Origin: Sulfurospirillaceae bacterium
Lineage (GTDB): Bacteria; Campylobacterota; Campylobacteria; Campylobacterales; Sulfurospirillaceae
Reading direction: 5' to 3'
Assembly (NCBI GenBank): GCA_028684065.1
Contig: JAQUGO010000001.1
Coordinates: 310,001 to 374,000, forward strand
Length of the DNA: 64,000 nucleotides
Positions 27,481-36,189 of the stretch are shown here, one piece after another. The notes below the pieces were generated by a model. The model saw nothing but the letters and a program-made list of their open reading frames with translations. It had not been told where the DNA came from and did not search any database. The translations under genes and the position numbers were made by a program. Each line of letters opens with the position of its first letter. Positions within the stretch are counted from its first letter, which is position 1.

Positions 27481-29220
27481 ATGAAATGCGATAAATTTAT
27501 AGAAGCTCTTGGGGCTAGAGTTAAAATTTTAGAAGTGACAAGGCAATATGAAGATCAAGTTACCGCTTTGGTAGGGCTTAGTGATTTACCTGAAGCCGTT
27601 CGCTTTTTATATTACGATATGGGTGGTTATCTCTCAACAATGGTTGCAAATGATGAACGCAGTATCAATAAGAATTATGCCCTCTACTACGCACTCTCTA
27701 TGGAGGGTGGTAAAATGTTTGAGGGTGATGAGATAGCACAGGATGAAAAATGCTTTGTCACAGTCAAAGTGCTTGTTTCTCCTGAAAATCTCACTTATCC
27801 ATCCGTAACACCTTTAGTGCCTGCGTGTGTTTGGTATGAAAGAGAAGCTTATGATATGTTTGGACTTATTGCTGATGGGCTACCTGACAAAAGACGATTG
27901 GTACTAAGTGATGATTGGCCAGAGGATTTGTTCCCGCTTCGCAAAGATGCAATGGATTACCGTTATCGTCCGGATATGAAAGAACACTACAATGAGCCAG
28001 AATATGAGTTTTTAAGACCTGAAGGGTCAGGAATCATTGATGTACCTTTAGGACCTTTGCATGTAACGGCAGATGAACCAGGGCACTTTAGACTTTTTTG
28101 CGATGGTGATATTATTGTTGATGCAGATTATCGACTTTTTTACCAACACAGAGGTATGGAAAAACTTGCTGAAAATCGTATGAATTATGACCAAATGGGT
28201 TATTTGGCAGAAAGAGTTTGTGGTATTTGTGGTTATGCCCACGCAATTGCATGTATTGAAGCGGCAGAGAAAGCGATTAATTTGGAAATTCCTGCGCGTG
28301 CTCAAGCCATTCGTATCATCTGTTCCGAGATTGAAAGACTTCATAGCCACCTTTTAAACATCGGACTTGCGTGTGAAGTGACAGGAAACTACACTGCATT
28401 TATGCATATCTTTAGAATCCGTGAATACTCTATGAAGCTTGCTGAACTTGTTACGGGTGGTCGAAAAACCTATGGTAATGTTGTTATGGGAGGTCTTAGA
28501 CGCGATATCACGGGAGTTGAGATTAAAGAGAGTTTACGCATTTTAAAAATCATCGAGACACAAGTGGAAGAAGTTTGGGATGCTGTTATGGATGACAAAC
28601 GTCAAATCAAACGATGGAAAGGTGTGGGAGTCCTTGATAAACAAGTTGCACGTGACTTTTCCGCTGTTGGACCAAACATTAGAGGCAGTGGTATCAAGCG
28701 CGATACACGCTATGATCATCCTTATGATTTTTTCAAACAAATTGAATTTGATATAGCCGTCGTAGAAGGTGGCGATGTCTTTGCAAGAGAAATGGTGCGT
28801 TATCTTGAACTTAAAAGCTCTGTCTCCATCATCCGTCAATGTTTTGAGCTCATGCCTCAAACAGCAATCATTGTCGATCCAACATTCCACGTCAAACCTG
28901 AAAACTTCGCATTAGCTTATGTTGAAGCCCCAAGAGGAGAGAATGTCCACTGGATTATGCAAGGTAGTGCGCAAAAAGTCTTTCGCTGGAGATGTCGTGC
29001 CGCCACTTACAACAACTGGCCAAGCCTTCGTTTTCAGTTCCGTGGCAATACCATCGCCGATGCTGCACTGATTGTCTGTAGCCTTGATCCTTGTTATTCG
29101 TGTACAGAACGGGTAACGGTTGTCGACATTAAAAGTAAAAAGAGTAAGATTTTGACAAACAAAGATTTAAAAGATTTTTCAAAAACACTCAAAAATAGTC
29201 CTATGAAGGATTTAAGATGA
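27481..29220 (+). CDS. hyfG: Hydrogenase-4 catalytic large subunit HyfG
   Basis: 579 residues. An N-terminal NuoC-like domain (about 1-160, VPACVWYEREAYDMFGL) is fused to the group 4 [NiFe] large subunit. Nickel-ligand motifs are RVCGICGYAHAIA near residue 244 and DPCYSCTERV near 537, with the intervening EIERLHSHLLNIG block. About 35 residues follow the second motif and are expected to be clipped after Ni insertion by the HycI-type protease encoded downstream. Overlaps hyfH by 4 bases. Confidence 0.95.
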   Translation: MKCDKFIEALGARVKILEVTRQYEDQVTALVGLSDLPEAVRFLYYDMGGYLSTMVANDERSINKNYALYYALSMEGGKMFEGDEIAQDEKCFVTVKVLVSPENLTYPSVTPLVPACVWYEREAYDMFGLIADGLPDKRRLVLSDDWPEDLFPLRKDAMDYRYRPDMKEHYNEPEYEFLRPEGSGIIDVPLGPLHVTADEPGHFRLFCDGDIIVDADYRLFYQHRGMEKLAENRMNYDQMGYLAERVCGICGYAHAIACIEAAEKAINLEIPARAQAIRIICSEIERLHSHLLNIGLACEVTGNYTAFMHIFRIREYSMKLAELVTGGRKTYGNVVMGGLRRDITGVEIKESLRILKIIETQVEEVWDAVMDDKRQIKRWKGVGVLDKQVARDFSAVGPNIRGSGIKRDTRYDHPYDFFKQIEFDIAVVEGGDVFAREMVRYLELKSSVSIIRQCFELMPQTAIIVDPTFHVKPENFALAYVEAPRGENVHWIMQGSAQKVFRWRCRAATYNNWPSLRFQFRGNTIADAALIVCSLDPCYSCTERVTVVDIKSKKSKILTNKDLKDFSKTLKNSPMKDLR

Positions 29221-29756
29221 TGAAGCTTCTTGATATTACCGAAAAGTATGGTAAAGCGACCCATAAATATCCATTTGAACCCTACAAAGTTGCCACTAAT
29301 TTCCGGGGAAAACCTGCCTATATTTTTGACCTATGCATTGGCTGTGCAGCATGCGGAATAGCTTGCCCTTCTAATGCCATTACAGTTCAATTTAACGCGG
29401 ATCAAAGTAAACTTGTGTGGGAATTTGACTGTGGCCGTTGTATCTTCTGTGGTCGATGTGATGAAGTCTGTCCCACTGGGGCCATTAGACTCAGTGAAGA
29501 ATTTGAACTCGCTGTCAAATTTGACAAATCTGCTCTTATTCAAAGAGGGGAGCTTGATACTCAGTTTTGTACTGAATGCAACAAACCTTTTACGGCTAAG
29601 AGACTGATTAAATATAGTTTTGAATGTTTAAGTAAAGCCAATCTAGGCGAAAAAAGGCTCGAAGAGGCTGCAAGTTATCTAAATATTTGCCCAACTTGTA
29701 AAAAAAATGCCACGGTAACAAACTTTACCAGTGGTAAAGAGATGGTGATAGAATGA
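29217..29756 (+). CDS. hyfH: Hydrogenase-4 ferredoxin-like subunit HyfH (NuoI-like)
   Basis: 179 residues with two [4Fe-4S] motifs, CIGCAACGIACP and CGRCIFCGRCDEVCP, and a C-terminal zinc-like pair CTECNK / CPTCKK. It relays electrons between HyfA and the HyfI small subunit. Two adjacent ATGs (29217, 29220) overlap the hyfG stop. Confidence 0.92.
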   Translation: MMKLLDITEKYGKATHKYPFEPYKVATNFRGKPAYIFDLCIGCAACGIACPSNAITVQFNADQSKLVWEFDCGRCIFCGRCDEVCPTGAIRLSEEFELAVKFDKSALIQRGELDTQFCTECNKPFTAKRLIKYSFECLSKANLGEKRLEEAASYLNICPTCKKNATVTNFTSGKEMVIE

Positions 29757-30574
29757 AAACATATGAAATTCCACAAGAGATTCAAGATGCTAATACACTA
29801 GAAGAAAAACTCGATTTACTCAAACATATTGGGCGTAGCTTTAGCGTTTATCGTATAGATTGCGGAAGTTGCAATGGCTGTGAGATTGAAATTTTTGCAG
29901 CGATTACACCGATGTGGGATCCAGAGAGATTTGGTTTTAAACTGGTTGCCAATCCAAGACATGCTGATATTTTACTCTGTACAGGTCCTGTGACAAGGCA
30001 GATGTACTATCCTTTGCTGAGAGCTTATGAGGCAGCACCCGATCCTAAAATCGTTGTTGCTCTTGGTGCATGTGGTGCAACGGGAGGTATTTTTTATGAT
30101 GCGTACAGTGTACTCAGTGGTATCGATAAAATTATCCCTGTAGATGTTTATATTCCAGGATGCCCACCACATCCAGCCAGTATCATTTATGGACTTGCAA
30201 CTGCCCTTGGTATTATGGAACAAAGACTTCAAAAAGTCAGTTTTGAGCATGATAGTGAGATGCCACCTCTTGTGGAAGACTCTGTTCTTGGCAATACGCT
30301 TTTTGAGAGAGATTTACTGGTAGAAGCTAAAAGGCTTATGAGTTATGTCTTTGGACGACAACTCTTCGATAAATATATCGCTGCCCTTGTTAAAAGTGGT
30401 AACGCCAAAGATACTAAAGCAACTAAAATAGCTATCACAGAAGCGATGAAAACAGAAGTTGATCCGCGCTATGCAGAGTGTTTAGGTATCCTACATAATG
30501 ATATTTATACTCAATATGTTCCTTGCGAAGAAGAAGACAAGATTAGCCTTCATCGAGTTGAGTGGGGGCAATAA
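29753..30574 (+). CDS. hyfI: Hydrogenase-4 small subunit HyfI (NuoB-like)
   Basis: 273 residues. Cysteines for the proximal [4Fe-4S] cluster: DCGSCNGCEIEI near residue 42, LGACGATGG, and PGCPPHP. The C-terminal 90 residues extend beyond the NuoB core, as in HyfI. It overlaps hyfH by 4 bases. Confidence 0.93.
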   Translation: MKTYEIPQEIQDANTLEEKLDLLKHIGRSFSVYRIDCGSCNGCEIEIFAAITPMWDPERFGFKLVANPRHADILLCTGPVTRQMYYPLLRAYEAAPDPKIVVALGACGATGGIFYDAYSVLSGIDKIIPVDVYIPGCPPHPASIIYGLATALGIMEQRLQKVSFEHDSEMPPLVEDSVLGNTLFERDLLVEAKRLMSYVFGRQLFDKYIAALVKSGNAKDTKATKIAITEAMKTEVDPRYAECLGILHNDIYTQYVPCEEEDKISLHRVEWGQ

Positions 30575-30925
30575 ATGGTAGAAGTTTACAAGCTCACAAA
30601 GAGACATCTTGATGGTGCAAAATCTGGTGATGCTAAACTTGACCAGATAAAAATCTTCTCTACATGCATAGGGCATGGTGTTGGGACGATTGATTTCAGT
30701 GAAAAAATTTTAGAAATTGCTAATGATGAATTTCAACAGATTTTGCAAGATGGTGATGAATATCTGAGATTTAAAATTGGTAATTTGAATAAATACTTTG
30801 AAATAGAAATCTTTCCTGAACATGCAGTAAAACTGATACCCCATATGATGGAATGTCCTTTTAGAGAGGTCCTTAGGGGTTTAAGTCAAGGGTATTTAGT
30901 TCTTAGAAAAGATTTTAAAAATTAG
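30575..30925 (+). CDS. hyfJ: HycH/HyfJ-family hydrogenase maturation protein
   Basis: 116 residues. The segment STCIGHGVGTIDFSEKI resembles the conserved core of HycH/HyfJ, a small protein needed for processing of the formate hydrogenlyase large subunit. It begins directly at the base after the hyfI stop. The match is by short motif and position, so moderately sure. Confidence 0.7.
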   Translation: MVEVYKLTKRHLDGAKSGDAKLDQIKIFSTCIGHGVGTIDFSEKILEIANDEFQQILQDGDEYLRFKIGNLNKYFEIEIFPEHAVKLIPHMMECPFREVLRGLSQGYLVLRKDFKN

Positions 30926-30946
30926 TCAATTCTAAAGGAATATCGG

Positions 30947-31393
30947 GTGAAAAAAGCGCTTTTATGTGTTGGCAATGAACTTAGGGGAGATGATGGCGTT
31001 GCTATCGCTGTTGGTAGAATAGTAGAAAAACATTTGCCAGAATGGAAAGTCTTTTTTGGATATGACACTCCTGAAAGTGAGTTTCTACATTTACGCGAAT
31101 TCGAACCCGATATCATCATAGTCGTTGACGCCATGAGTGGTTTTAAAGAGGACAAGATAGAGTTTATAGACCTTAGTGATGAACGCACGTATATGTACTC
31201 AACACACAACCTCCCTACCCCCATTTTACTAAGCTACCTTAGAGATATTTGTACCAAAACTATTTTTTTAGGCATTTCTGTTTTACTTGAAAATGTCTTA
31301 CACTTTAACGAAGGCCTAAGTGATAATGCTAAAAATTCAGCGCTTAAAGCTTTAGATAAAATAAAAGAGCTTGATTCAATGATTGAGAATTGA
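30947..31393 (+). CDS. hycI: HycI-type hydrogenase maturation endopeptidase
   Basis: 148-residue M52-family protease that removes the C-terminal peptide of the large subunit after nickel insertion. Conserved GNELRGDDGVAIAV (metal-binding Asp), VVDAMSG and STHNLPTPIL are visible. Start is GTG 30947 with AAAGGAATATCGG upstream. Its substrate should be HyfG, encoded in the same operon. Confidence 0.9.
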   Translation: MKKALLCVGNELRGDDGVAIAVGRIVEKHLPEWKVFFGYDTPESEFLHLREFEPDIIIVVDAMSGFKEDKIEFIDLSDERTYMYSTHNLPTPILLSYLRDICTKTIFLGISVLLENVLHFNEGLSDNAKNSALKALDKIKELDSMIEN

Positions 31394-31409
31394 ATAAAAA
31401 ACTAGTTCA

Positions 31410-31634
31410 CTATACATCAAAAACTTCCCAGTTGTGCGCTTCGCTTACACGTATAGAATCTTGTATCAGATGAGACATACGTTTGCATCAATGATGATAG
31501 GCCATGGAGAAGATATATTGTGGGTTTCAAATATGCTTGGAGACAAAGATAGCTCAATCCCATTGCAGTAATATGCACGGTATATTAAGAAGGAAAAGAT
31601 AGAAAGACTCTCTTTTTTAACCCAACCTTGCTAA
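31410..31634 (+). pseudogene. C-terminal relic of a tyrosine integrase
   Basis: One reading frame encodes a typical phage-integrase C-terminus: LYQMRHTFASMMIGHGEDI, LWVSNMLGDKDSSI, then a TAA stop at 31569 and, in the same frame, YARYIKKEKIERLSFL. The catalytic LGH histidine is replaced by Asp and the tyrosine part lies after the stop, so it is inactive. The N-terminal two thirds are missing. It sits between hycI and a tRNA fragment and marks an earlier integration at the same tRNA. Confidence 0.8.
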
Positions 31635-31711
31635 TACAAACTTAGCACAGTTTTAGCACACTTGGAAAGAAAATCTCTTGAAATATCGTCATTTAGGGGA
31701 TTTTTAAAGAG

Positions 31712-31756
31712 TGGTGTCAAGAGAGGGACTCGAACCCTCGACCTCCGGCTTATGAG
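31712..31756 (-). other. Attachment-site remnant: 3' half of tRNA-Met(CAT)
   Basis: Read on the minus strand: loop CTCATAA (anticodon CAT), stem GCCGG, variable AGGTC, a perfect T arm GAGGG-TTCGAGT-CCCTC, acceptor strand TCTTGAC, A, CCA. The 5' half is not present; upstream sequence does not pair with the acceptor or anticodon strands. It is thus not a functional tRNA but the duplicated 3' end left when an element integrated into a tRNA-Met gene. The complete copy should lie at the other end of the element, outside the window. Confidence 0.85.
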
Positions 31757-31862
31757 AGAAGAACTCTATCAAATCTTTTAGTTTTTATCAATTCATATTC
31801 CCCTAAAATAGACATTCATATTTCTTTCTATTTCCTATTAAGCTATAATTACTTCCAACAAA

Positions 31863-31888
31863 GGTGTCACCCATAGGTGTCACCCAAT
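31863..31888 (+). repeat. Tandem GGTGTCACCC repeat before the integrase
   Basis: GGTGTCACCC occurs at 31863 and 31876, period 13. GGTGTCA is also found at the 3' end of the tRNA fragment (31713-31719). Candidate integrase arm-type binding sites or operator. Confidence 0.45.
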
Positions 31889-31907
31889 TATTATGCCGGA
31901 GGTCATC

Positions 31908-33029
31908 ATGGCAATAGACGTAAAAGAATTTCCTAATGATGTAGATGTTGGGTTAAAAGCAAACAAAGATTATACAAAATTCTTTTATCGCTTTAAAATC
32001 GATGGCGTTTCTAAACGAGGCATTATTGATTATAGTAACAAAGATTGGGATAAGAGAACTAAAGTATCAAATGCTAAAGTTGAATTGGCACAAAAACGTA
32101 AAAATGAAACTGGTGTCAAAGCAAATTTTACAGAAAGCAGTTCTCTAAATACTATTGCAGATACTTATTTTGAAACGGTATGCAATACAAAAGCAAATTG
32201 GACAAATGAAAGATTAAATGCTTATAACTTATATTGCCGTAACGGCATTGGTAAAAAGAAAATCAAAGATATAAAAGTCGTTGATATTGATCGTTTACGT
32301 AAAGAAATGGAAACAAAAGGACACTCAAAACAAACTGCAAATGGTTGTAGTCCACGGACAATCAAAAAAGTTCTAATGCAATCGCTCAAGCCAATATTGC
32401 AGTATGCAATTGATAACAAAACTATCAGCGATATGCCAAAAATAAATATCCCAAAACAAAATAAACACAAAAAGCTTGTGACTGATGCCGGTATCAAATT
32501 AGCGACCTTGTATAAAACAATCTTTGATTTATATAATGATGATCCTTTCTATCGTGCCCTCTTCCTATTTGCACTTTATGGCAGAAGATGGAATGAAATT
32601 CGAACACTCCAATGGACGGATATTAATTTTCTACAAAACACTTATACGATACGTGCGGAAAACAATAAAATATCAATTGATCAAACCTATGATCTACCAA
32701 TACCAATAGCAGAAGCATTATCTCAGTTGAACAGCAATGGGGGTTTAGTATTCGAATCCCCTATTACGCATCAAGAACTTTTTACCCCAAAAAAGCAACT
32801 TGCAAAAATCAAAAAAACGGCTCAAATACCAGAACTTACTATGCACTATTTTAGACATATATTAGTTTCCGCAATGGGAGAAAGTGGTGTTGCCGGAACC
32901 ATTCTAAGTGCTTCATTGGGGCACACAAATTTAGATACTGTAAATCAATTTTATCTATCAGCAAACCATAAAAAAGCTTCTGAAGAAGCCAATAAAGCAC
33001 TTGACTTAATTGTATCGAGAGATTCATAA
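31908..33029 (+). CDS. int: Tyrosine recombinase (integrase) of the element
   Basis: 373 residues. N-terminal SAM-like core-binding region (TIADTYFETVCNTKANWTNERL), then a catalytic domain with first Arg in YGRRWNEIRTLQWTDI, HYFRHILVSAMGESG (H-x-x-R), LGHTNLD and nucleophile in VNQFYLSA. Start ATG 31908 has GGAGGTCATC upstream; a 5-residue longer frame is possible. Located about 150 bases from the tRNA-Met fragment, as expected for an integrase that targets it. Confidence 0.9.
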   Translation: MAIDVKEFPNDVDVGLKANKDYTKFFYRFKIDGVSKRGIIDYSNKDWDKRTKVSNAKVELAQKRKNETGVKANFTESSSLNTIADTYFETVCNTKANWTNERLNAYNLYCRNGIGKKKIKDIKVVDIDRLRKEMETKGHSKQTANGCSPRTIKKVLMQSLKPILQYAIDNKTISDMPKINIPKQNKHKKLVTDAGIKLATLYKTIFDLYNDDPFYRALFLFALYGRRWNEIRTLQWTDINFLQNTYTIRAENNKISIDQTYDLPIPIAEALSQLNSNGGLVFESPITHQELFTPKKQLAKIKKTAQIPELTMHYFRHILVSAMGESGVAGTILSASLGHTNLDTVNQFYLSANHKKASEEANKALDLIVSRDS

Positions 33030-33075
33030 ACTCAACATTTTTTATTTCATGATGCTCTTTTAAATAATTAACGCA

Positions 33076-33109
33076 TATAATCGAACCACTTATGGTATGA
33101 TTATATCAT
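33076..33109 (+). promoter_or_regulatory. Promoter with palindromic operator before the Fic gene
   Basis: A TATAAT box at 33076-33081 is followed 15 bases later by ATGAT-TAT-ATCAT (33097-33109), an inverted repeat placed at the probable transcript start and thus suited to repression. Confidence 0.4.
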
Positions 33110-33136
33110 CTAATTAAACCACTTTGGAAAATGACT

Positions 33137-34264
33137 ATGAAACAATGGATCTGGCAATATGAAAATTATCCACACTTTACCTATCAATTTGAGAAACTAG
33201 AACATCTGCTTCAAAAGATTGCTATGGAACAGGGCTATCTTTTAGCACTTACGCAAACCATGAGCCACGATACCATCCTTCAACGACAATGTGATGCTTT
33301 GCTAAGTGAAACGCTTAGTACAGCTGCTATTGAGGGAGAAATACTCAATCGTGATAGTGTTAAAACTTCTATTGCTAAGAAATTTGGATTAAGAGAAATC
33401 GATGATAAAAAGATTATTGATTCGACAGATAATTTAGTTTCAATCCTGATTGATGCCAATACCAACTATGATAAAGCATTAACCCTAGAGAGACTCTTTG
33501 GCTGGCACAATGCACTTTTTCCGAAAGGATACAGTGGATTACGTAAAATCAATACAGCCTCTTTGAGAGGTGAAGAGACGATGCAAATTGTAGGTGGAAC
33601 AATAGGCAGAGAAATTGTCTATTATGAAGCACCCCCTCGTGATAGACTAGAGCAAGAGATGCTACATTTTCTAGAGTGGTTCAATAGTGAAAAACCTACA
33701 TTGATTAAAGCGTGTATTGCTCATCTATGGTTTATTATTATTCATCCCTTTGATGATGGCAATGGAAGAATTACACGAGCCATTACAGACTTAGTTCTTT
33801 CCAATATTGAAAACTCTAAAATCTCACGGCTTTATTCTATGTCGAGTACGATTAATGAGAATAAAAAAGCTTATTATGCTGCACTTGAAAACACAACGGG
33901 ATATATTCAAAAAGATGCTAATCAACTAGATATTACATTATGGTGTGAGTGGTTTTTAAATACCCTCTATCAAGCACTATTAGATGCTAGAGGAAGATTG
34001 CACCATATTGTCTTTAAAACACAGTTTTGGGATAAGCATAGAGATAAACGACTTAATGCAAGACAGATCAAAGCATTGAACTTTATTTTAGATATTGGCA
34101 TTGATAATTTCAAAGGGAATTTGAGTAAGAAGAAATACATGAGTATTGCTGATACCGCTTCGACAACAGCATCAAGAGATATAGCAGAATTATTGGAGTT
34201 TGGATGTATTGAACAGGTTGAGGCAACGGCGGGTCGAAATGTGAGTTATCGTATTATTTTATAG
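33137..34264 (+). CDS. Fic-family AMPylating protein (class II, N-terminal inhibitory motif)
   Basis: 375 residues. N-terminal DUF4172-like part, inhibitory helix TAAIEGE near residue 65, active-site HPFDDGNGRITR near 200, and a C-terminal winged-helix-like segment (YMSIADTASTTASRDIAEL). Fic enzymes transfer AMP or related groups to target hydroxyls; the inhibitory Glu blocks ATP until released. Stand-alone Fic proteins of this build (SoFic) have been reported as phage defence. ATG 33137 is better spaced from TTGGAAAA than 33131. First cargo gene after the integrase. The 245 bases after it hold no gene I can support. Confidence 0.85.
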   Translation: MKQWIWQYENYPHFTYQFEKLEHLLQKIAMEQGYLLALTQTMSHDTILQRQCDALLSETLSTAAIEGEILNRDSVKTSIAKKFGLREIDDKKIIDSTDNLVSILIDANTNYDKALTLERLFGWHNALFPKGYSGLRKINTASLRGEETMQIVGGTIGREIVYYEAPPRDRLEQEMLHFLEWFNSEKPTLIKACIAHLWFIIIHPFDDGNGRITRAITDLVLSNIENSKISRLYSMSSTINENKKAYYAALENTTGYIQKDANQLDITLWCEWFLNTLYQALLDARGRLHHIVFKTQFWDKHRDKRLNARQIKALNFILDIGIDNFKGNLSKKKYMSIADTASTTASRDIAELLEFGCIEQVEATAGRNVSYRIIL

Positions 34265-34509
34265 ATACATTACCTTATTATTACTTGAGAGATGATCCTG
34301 TGGAATATCCCCCCTCATCTTTTGTTACTTTCCGAACTCGTTGCATCACAGTAGGTACATTTGAACCTCAAATTGTAAAAAAAATCAGACCCATATGTTT
34401 GATTAAATAGAGCAAAAGATACTTTCACTCTACGATCTTGGAAAAAGTCGTAGCAAAGTAAGATATCATATTGAAGAGATATAGTTGTTTATTTTGAGAA
34501 CTTATTTTT

Positions 34510-36189
34510 TTAAATTTCGATTTTTTTAATATCCGCGTCTCCAACAATCCAAAGTCTAAATCTAGCACGGGAAATAGATACATATAGCATTTTTTCACTC
34601 ATACTTGATGAATCCAATATCCATAAGAAAATTATCTTAGATTCAAGACCTTTAAATCTTTTAGCTGTTTCCACTAATACTTTGGATTGGGGAGAAAATT
34701 CTTTAAAAGCCCATATTTTATTATTCTGAGTCCTTTCTAAAAGTCCTTGTGCCGTATTAAAACTATCCATTACAATAACTGCAATATCTTTTGGTTTAAT
34801 ATCTTCTTTATGTATTAACTCAGCAACTTTTTTATCAATTTCAAAAGCTTGTTGTTCAAGTGAACCTTTAACTATAAACTGTGTTCGTTCACCGTCTATT
34901 TTAGGTGCTTCAATCTCTTCACCTTTATAATATTGATATGCCAATTGGTGTATAGGCTTAGTATTTCTACAATTATCAAATAAAAATAACGGCTCACTTT
35001 TAATAGGTAACTCATCTGTTGAAGTATATATAGCTTGATTTCCATCTTGAAAAATGTATAATTTAGTGTTATTGTTACTATCTCTTAATTCTTCTATAGC
35101 TAACCAATACTCATCTTTAAAATCTTGTCCTTCATCTACAATAATCACGTCATATGTGATAGGTGAAATATCATAACTATTTATTAATGCATCAGGCATC
35201 CAAACATTATATTTATCTTCATTATGATAATTTATTTCTGATTCTGCAAGTAAATTCCTATTGGTGTCATTTTGAACCTGTTTTATCCTCCAATTACAAA
35301 ATTGATGAAAACTCATAGGATGTAAGTTTTCTATTCCTTGTGACTTTTCTTTCAATTTATTACCAAGTTTTTCATTATAACAAAGCAGTAAAACTTTTAA
35401 TCCCTGTTTGGCTAAAGTTTGAGCATGGTCTAAAGCCAATACGGTTTTGCCAGTTCCTGCCCCTCCCTCAATAATCGCTTCTTTTCTCTTTTTTAATTGT
35501 CGAAGTATACTTTTTTGCTGATTCGTCAGAATAATTTGTTGTTCGATTTCAGTTTCAATTTTGCTTGCAAGGGATTGTTGAATAGTTACTTGTTTTCCAT
35601 ATAGTTGACTAGCTATATTAACTCCACTAGGTTCTAATGGATTATACTTTGGTTGTTCTCCTGCGTAAAATTGAAAAATTGAAACAATCCAAGTCTTTAA
35701 GTCACTTAATTTATCACTTCCACCTAAAATATTATTGGGGATGGCAGGACTAGATAAGGCATTAATATTAGATATATCAGGAAACAATGCACCATGAGCT
35801 AATAAAATGTTTCTTTTCCCTCTTTGTTCTAAATGATTTCTTATTTCATATTTTGCATCTTTAGCTTGACCTAAAGGATCTTTTATTTCATGCTTATTTT
35901 GATACCTATCTATAGAATACCATTGTCTAGTTTGCCCATCACATTCTACTCCGCCACCTTTAACTTCTATAACCAAAACTCCATACGCAGGGGCAAATAT
36001 CACAAAATCAGCTTCTCTATCTCCATGACTATTGTATTGAGATGTTTTTTTTATAAATTCTAATGAATGAATAACTAACCAATTATCTGGTAACTGAGCT
36101 TCTAATGCTTTGTAAACTTTTTGTTCTGATTTTGGTTCAATTTTGGATATTTGAGTATCTGTTAGTACAGGTATAATATTAGCCATCAA
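34510..36189 (-). CDS. NERD-domain nuclease-like / SF1 (UvrD-Rep) helicase fusion
   Basis: 559 residues. NERD domain at about 20-150 (DREADFVIFAPAYGVLVIEVKGG, a PD-(D/E)xK-like E-x-K core). Then an SF1 helicase: Walker A EGGAGTGKTVLAL near 240, Walker B DVIIVDEGQDF, motif III FQDGNQAIY, motif V AKRFKGLESKIIFLW, motif VI LYVSISRARFRLWIVG. It overlaps the end of the giant GHKL gene by 11 bases (ATG 36189 or 36186), so the two are co-expressed and probably act together on DNA. No phage-defence system with this exact pair is known to me by name. Confidence 0.85.
   Translation of the reverse strand: MMANIIPVLTDTQISKIEPKSEQKVYKALEAQLPDNWLVIHSLEFIKKTSQYNSHGDREADFVIFAPAYGVLVIEVKGGGVECDGQTRQWYSIDRYQNKHEIKDPLGQAKDAKYEIRNHLEQRGKRNILLAHGALFPDISNINALSSPAIPNNILGGSDKLSDLKTWIVSIFQFYAGEQPKYNPLEPSGVNIASQLYGKQVTIQQSLASKIETEIEQQIILTNQQKSILRQLKKRKEAIIEGGAGTGKTVLALDHAQTLAKQGLKVLLLCYNEKLGNKLKEKSQGIENLHPMSFHQFCNWRIKQVQNDTNRNLLAESEINYHNEDKYNVWMPDALINSYDISPITYDVIIVDEGQDFKDEYWLAIEELRDSNNNTKLYIFQDGNQAIYTSTDELPIKSEPLFLFDNCRNTKPIHQLAYQYYKGEEIEAPKIDGERTQFIVKGSLEQQAFEIDKKVAELIHKEDIKPKDIAVIVMDSFNTAQGLLERTQNNKIWAFKEFSPQSKVLVETAKRFKGLESKIIFLWILDSSSMSEKMLYVSISRARFRLWIVGDADIKKIEI

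Noticed and set aside
31712-31756. Functional tRNA gene
   Set aside because: Only the part from the anticodon loop to CCA is present; the 5' flank does not form D arm, acceptor or anticodon strands.
34265-34509. Short frame after the Fic gene (DDPVEYPPSSFVTF...) as a gene
   Set aside because: No start codon with an RBS and no family resemblance; possibly a relic, but not supportable. A 6-bp inverted repeat near 34430-34453 is too weak to call.
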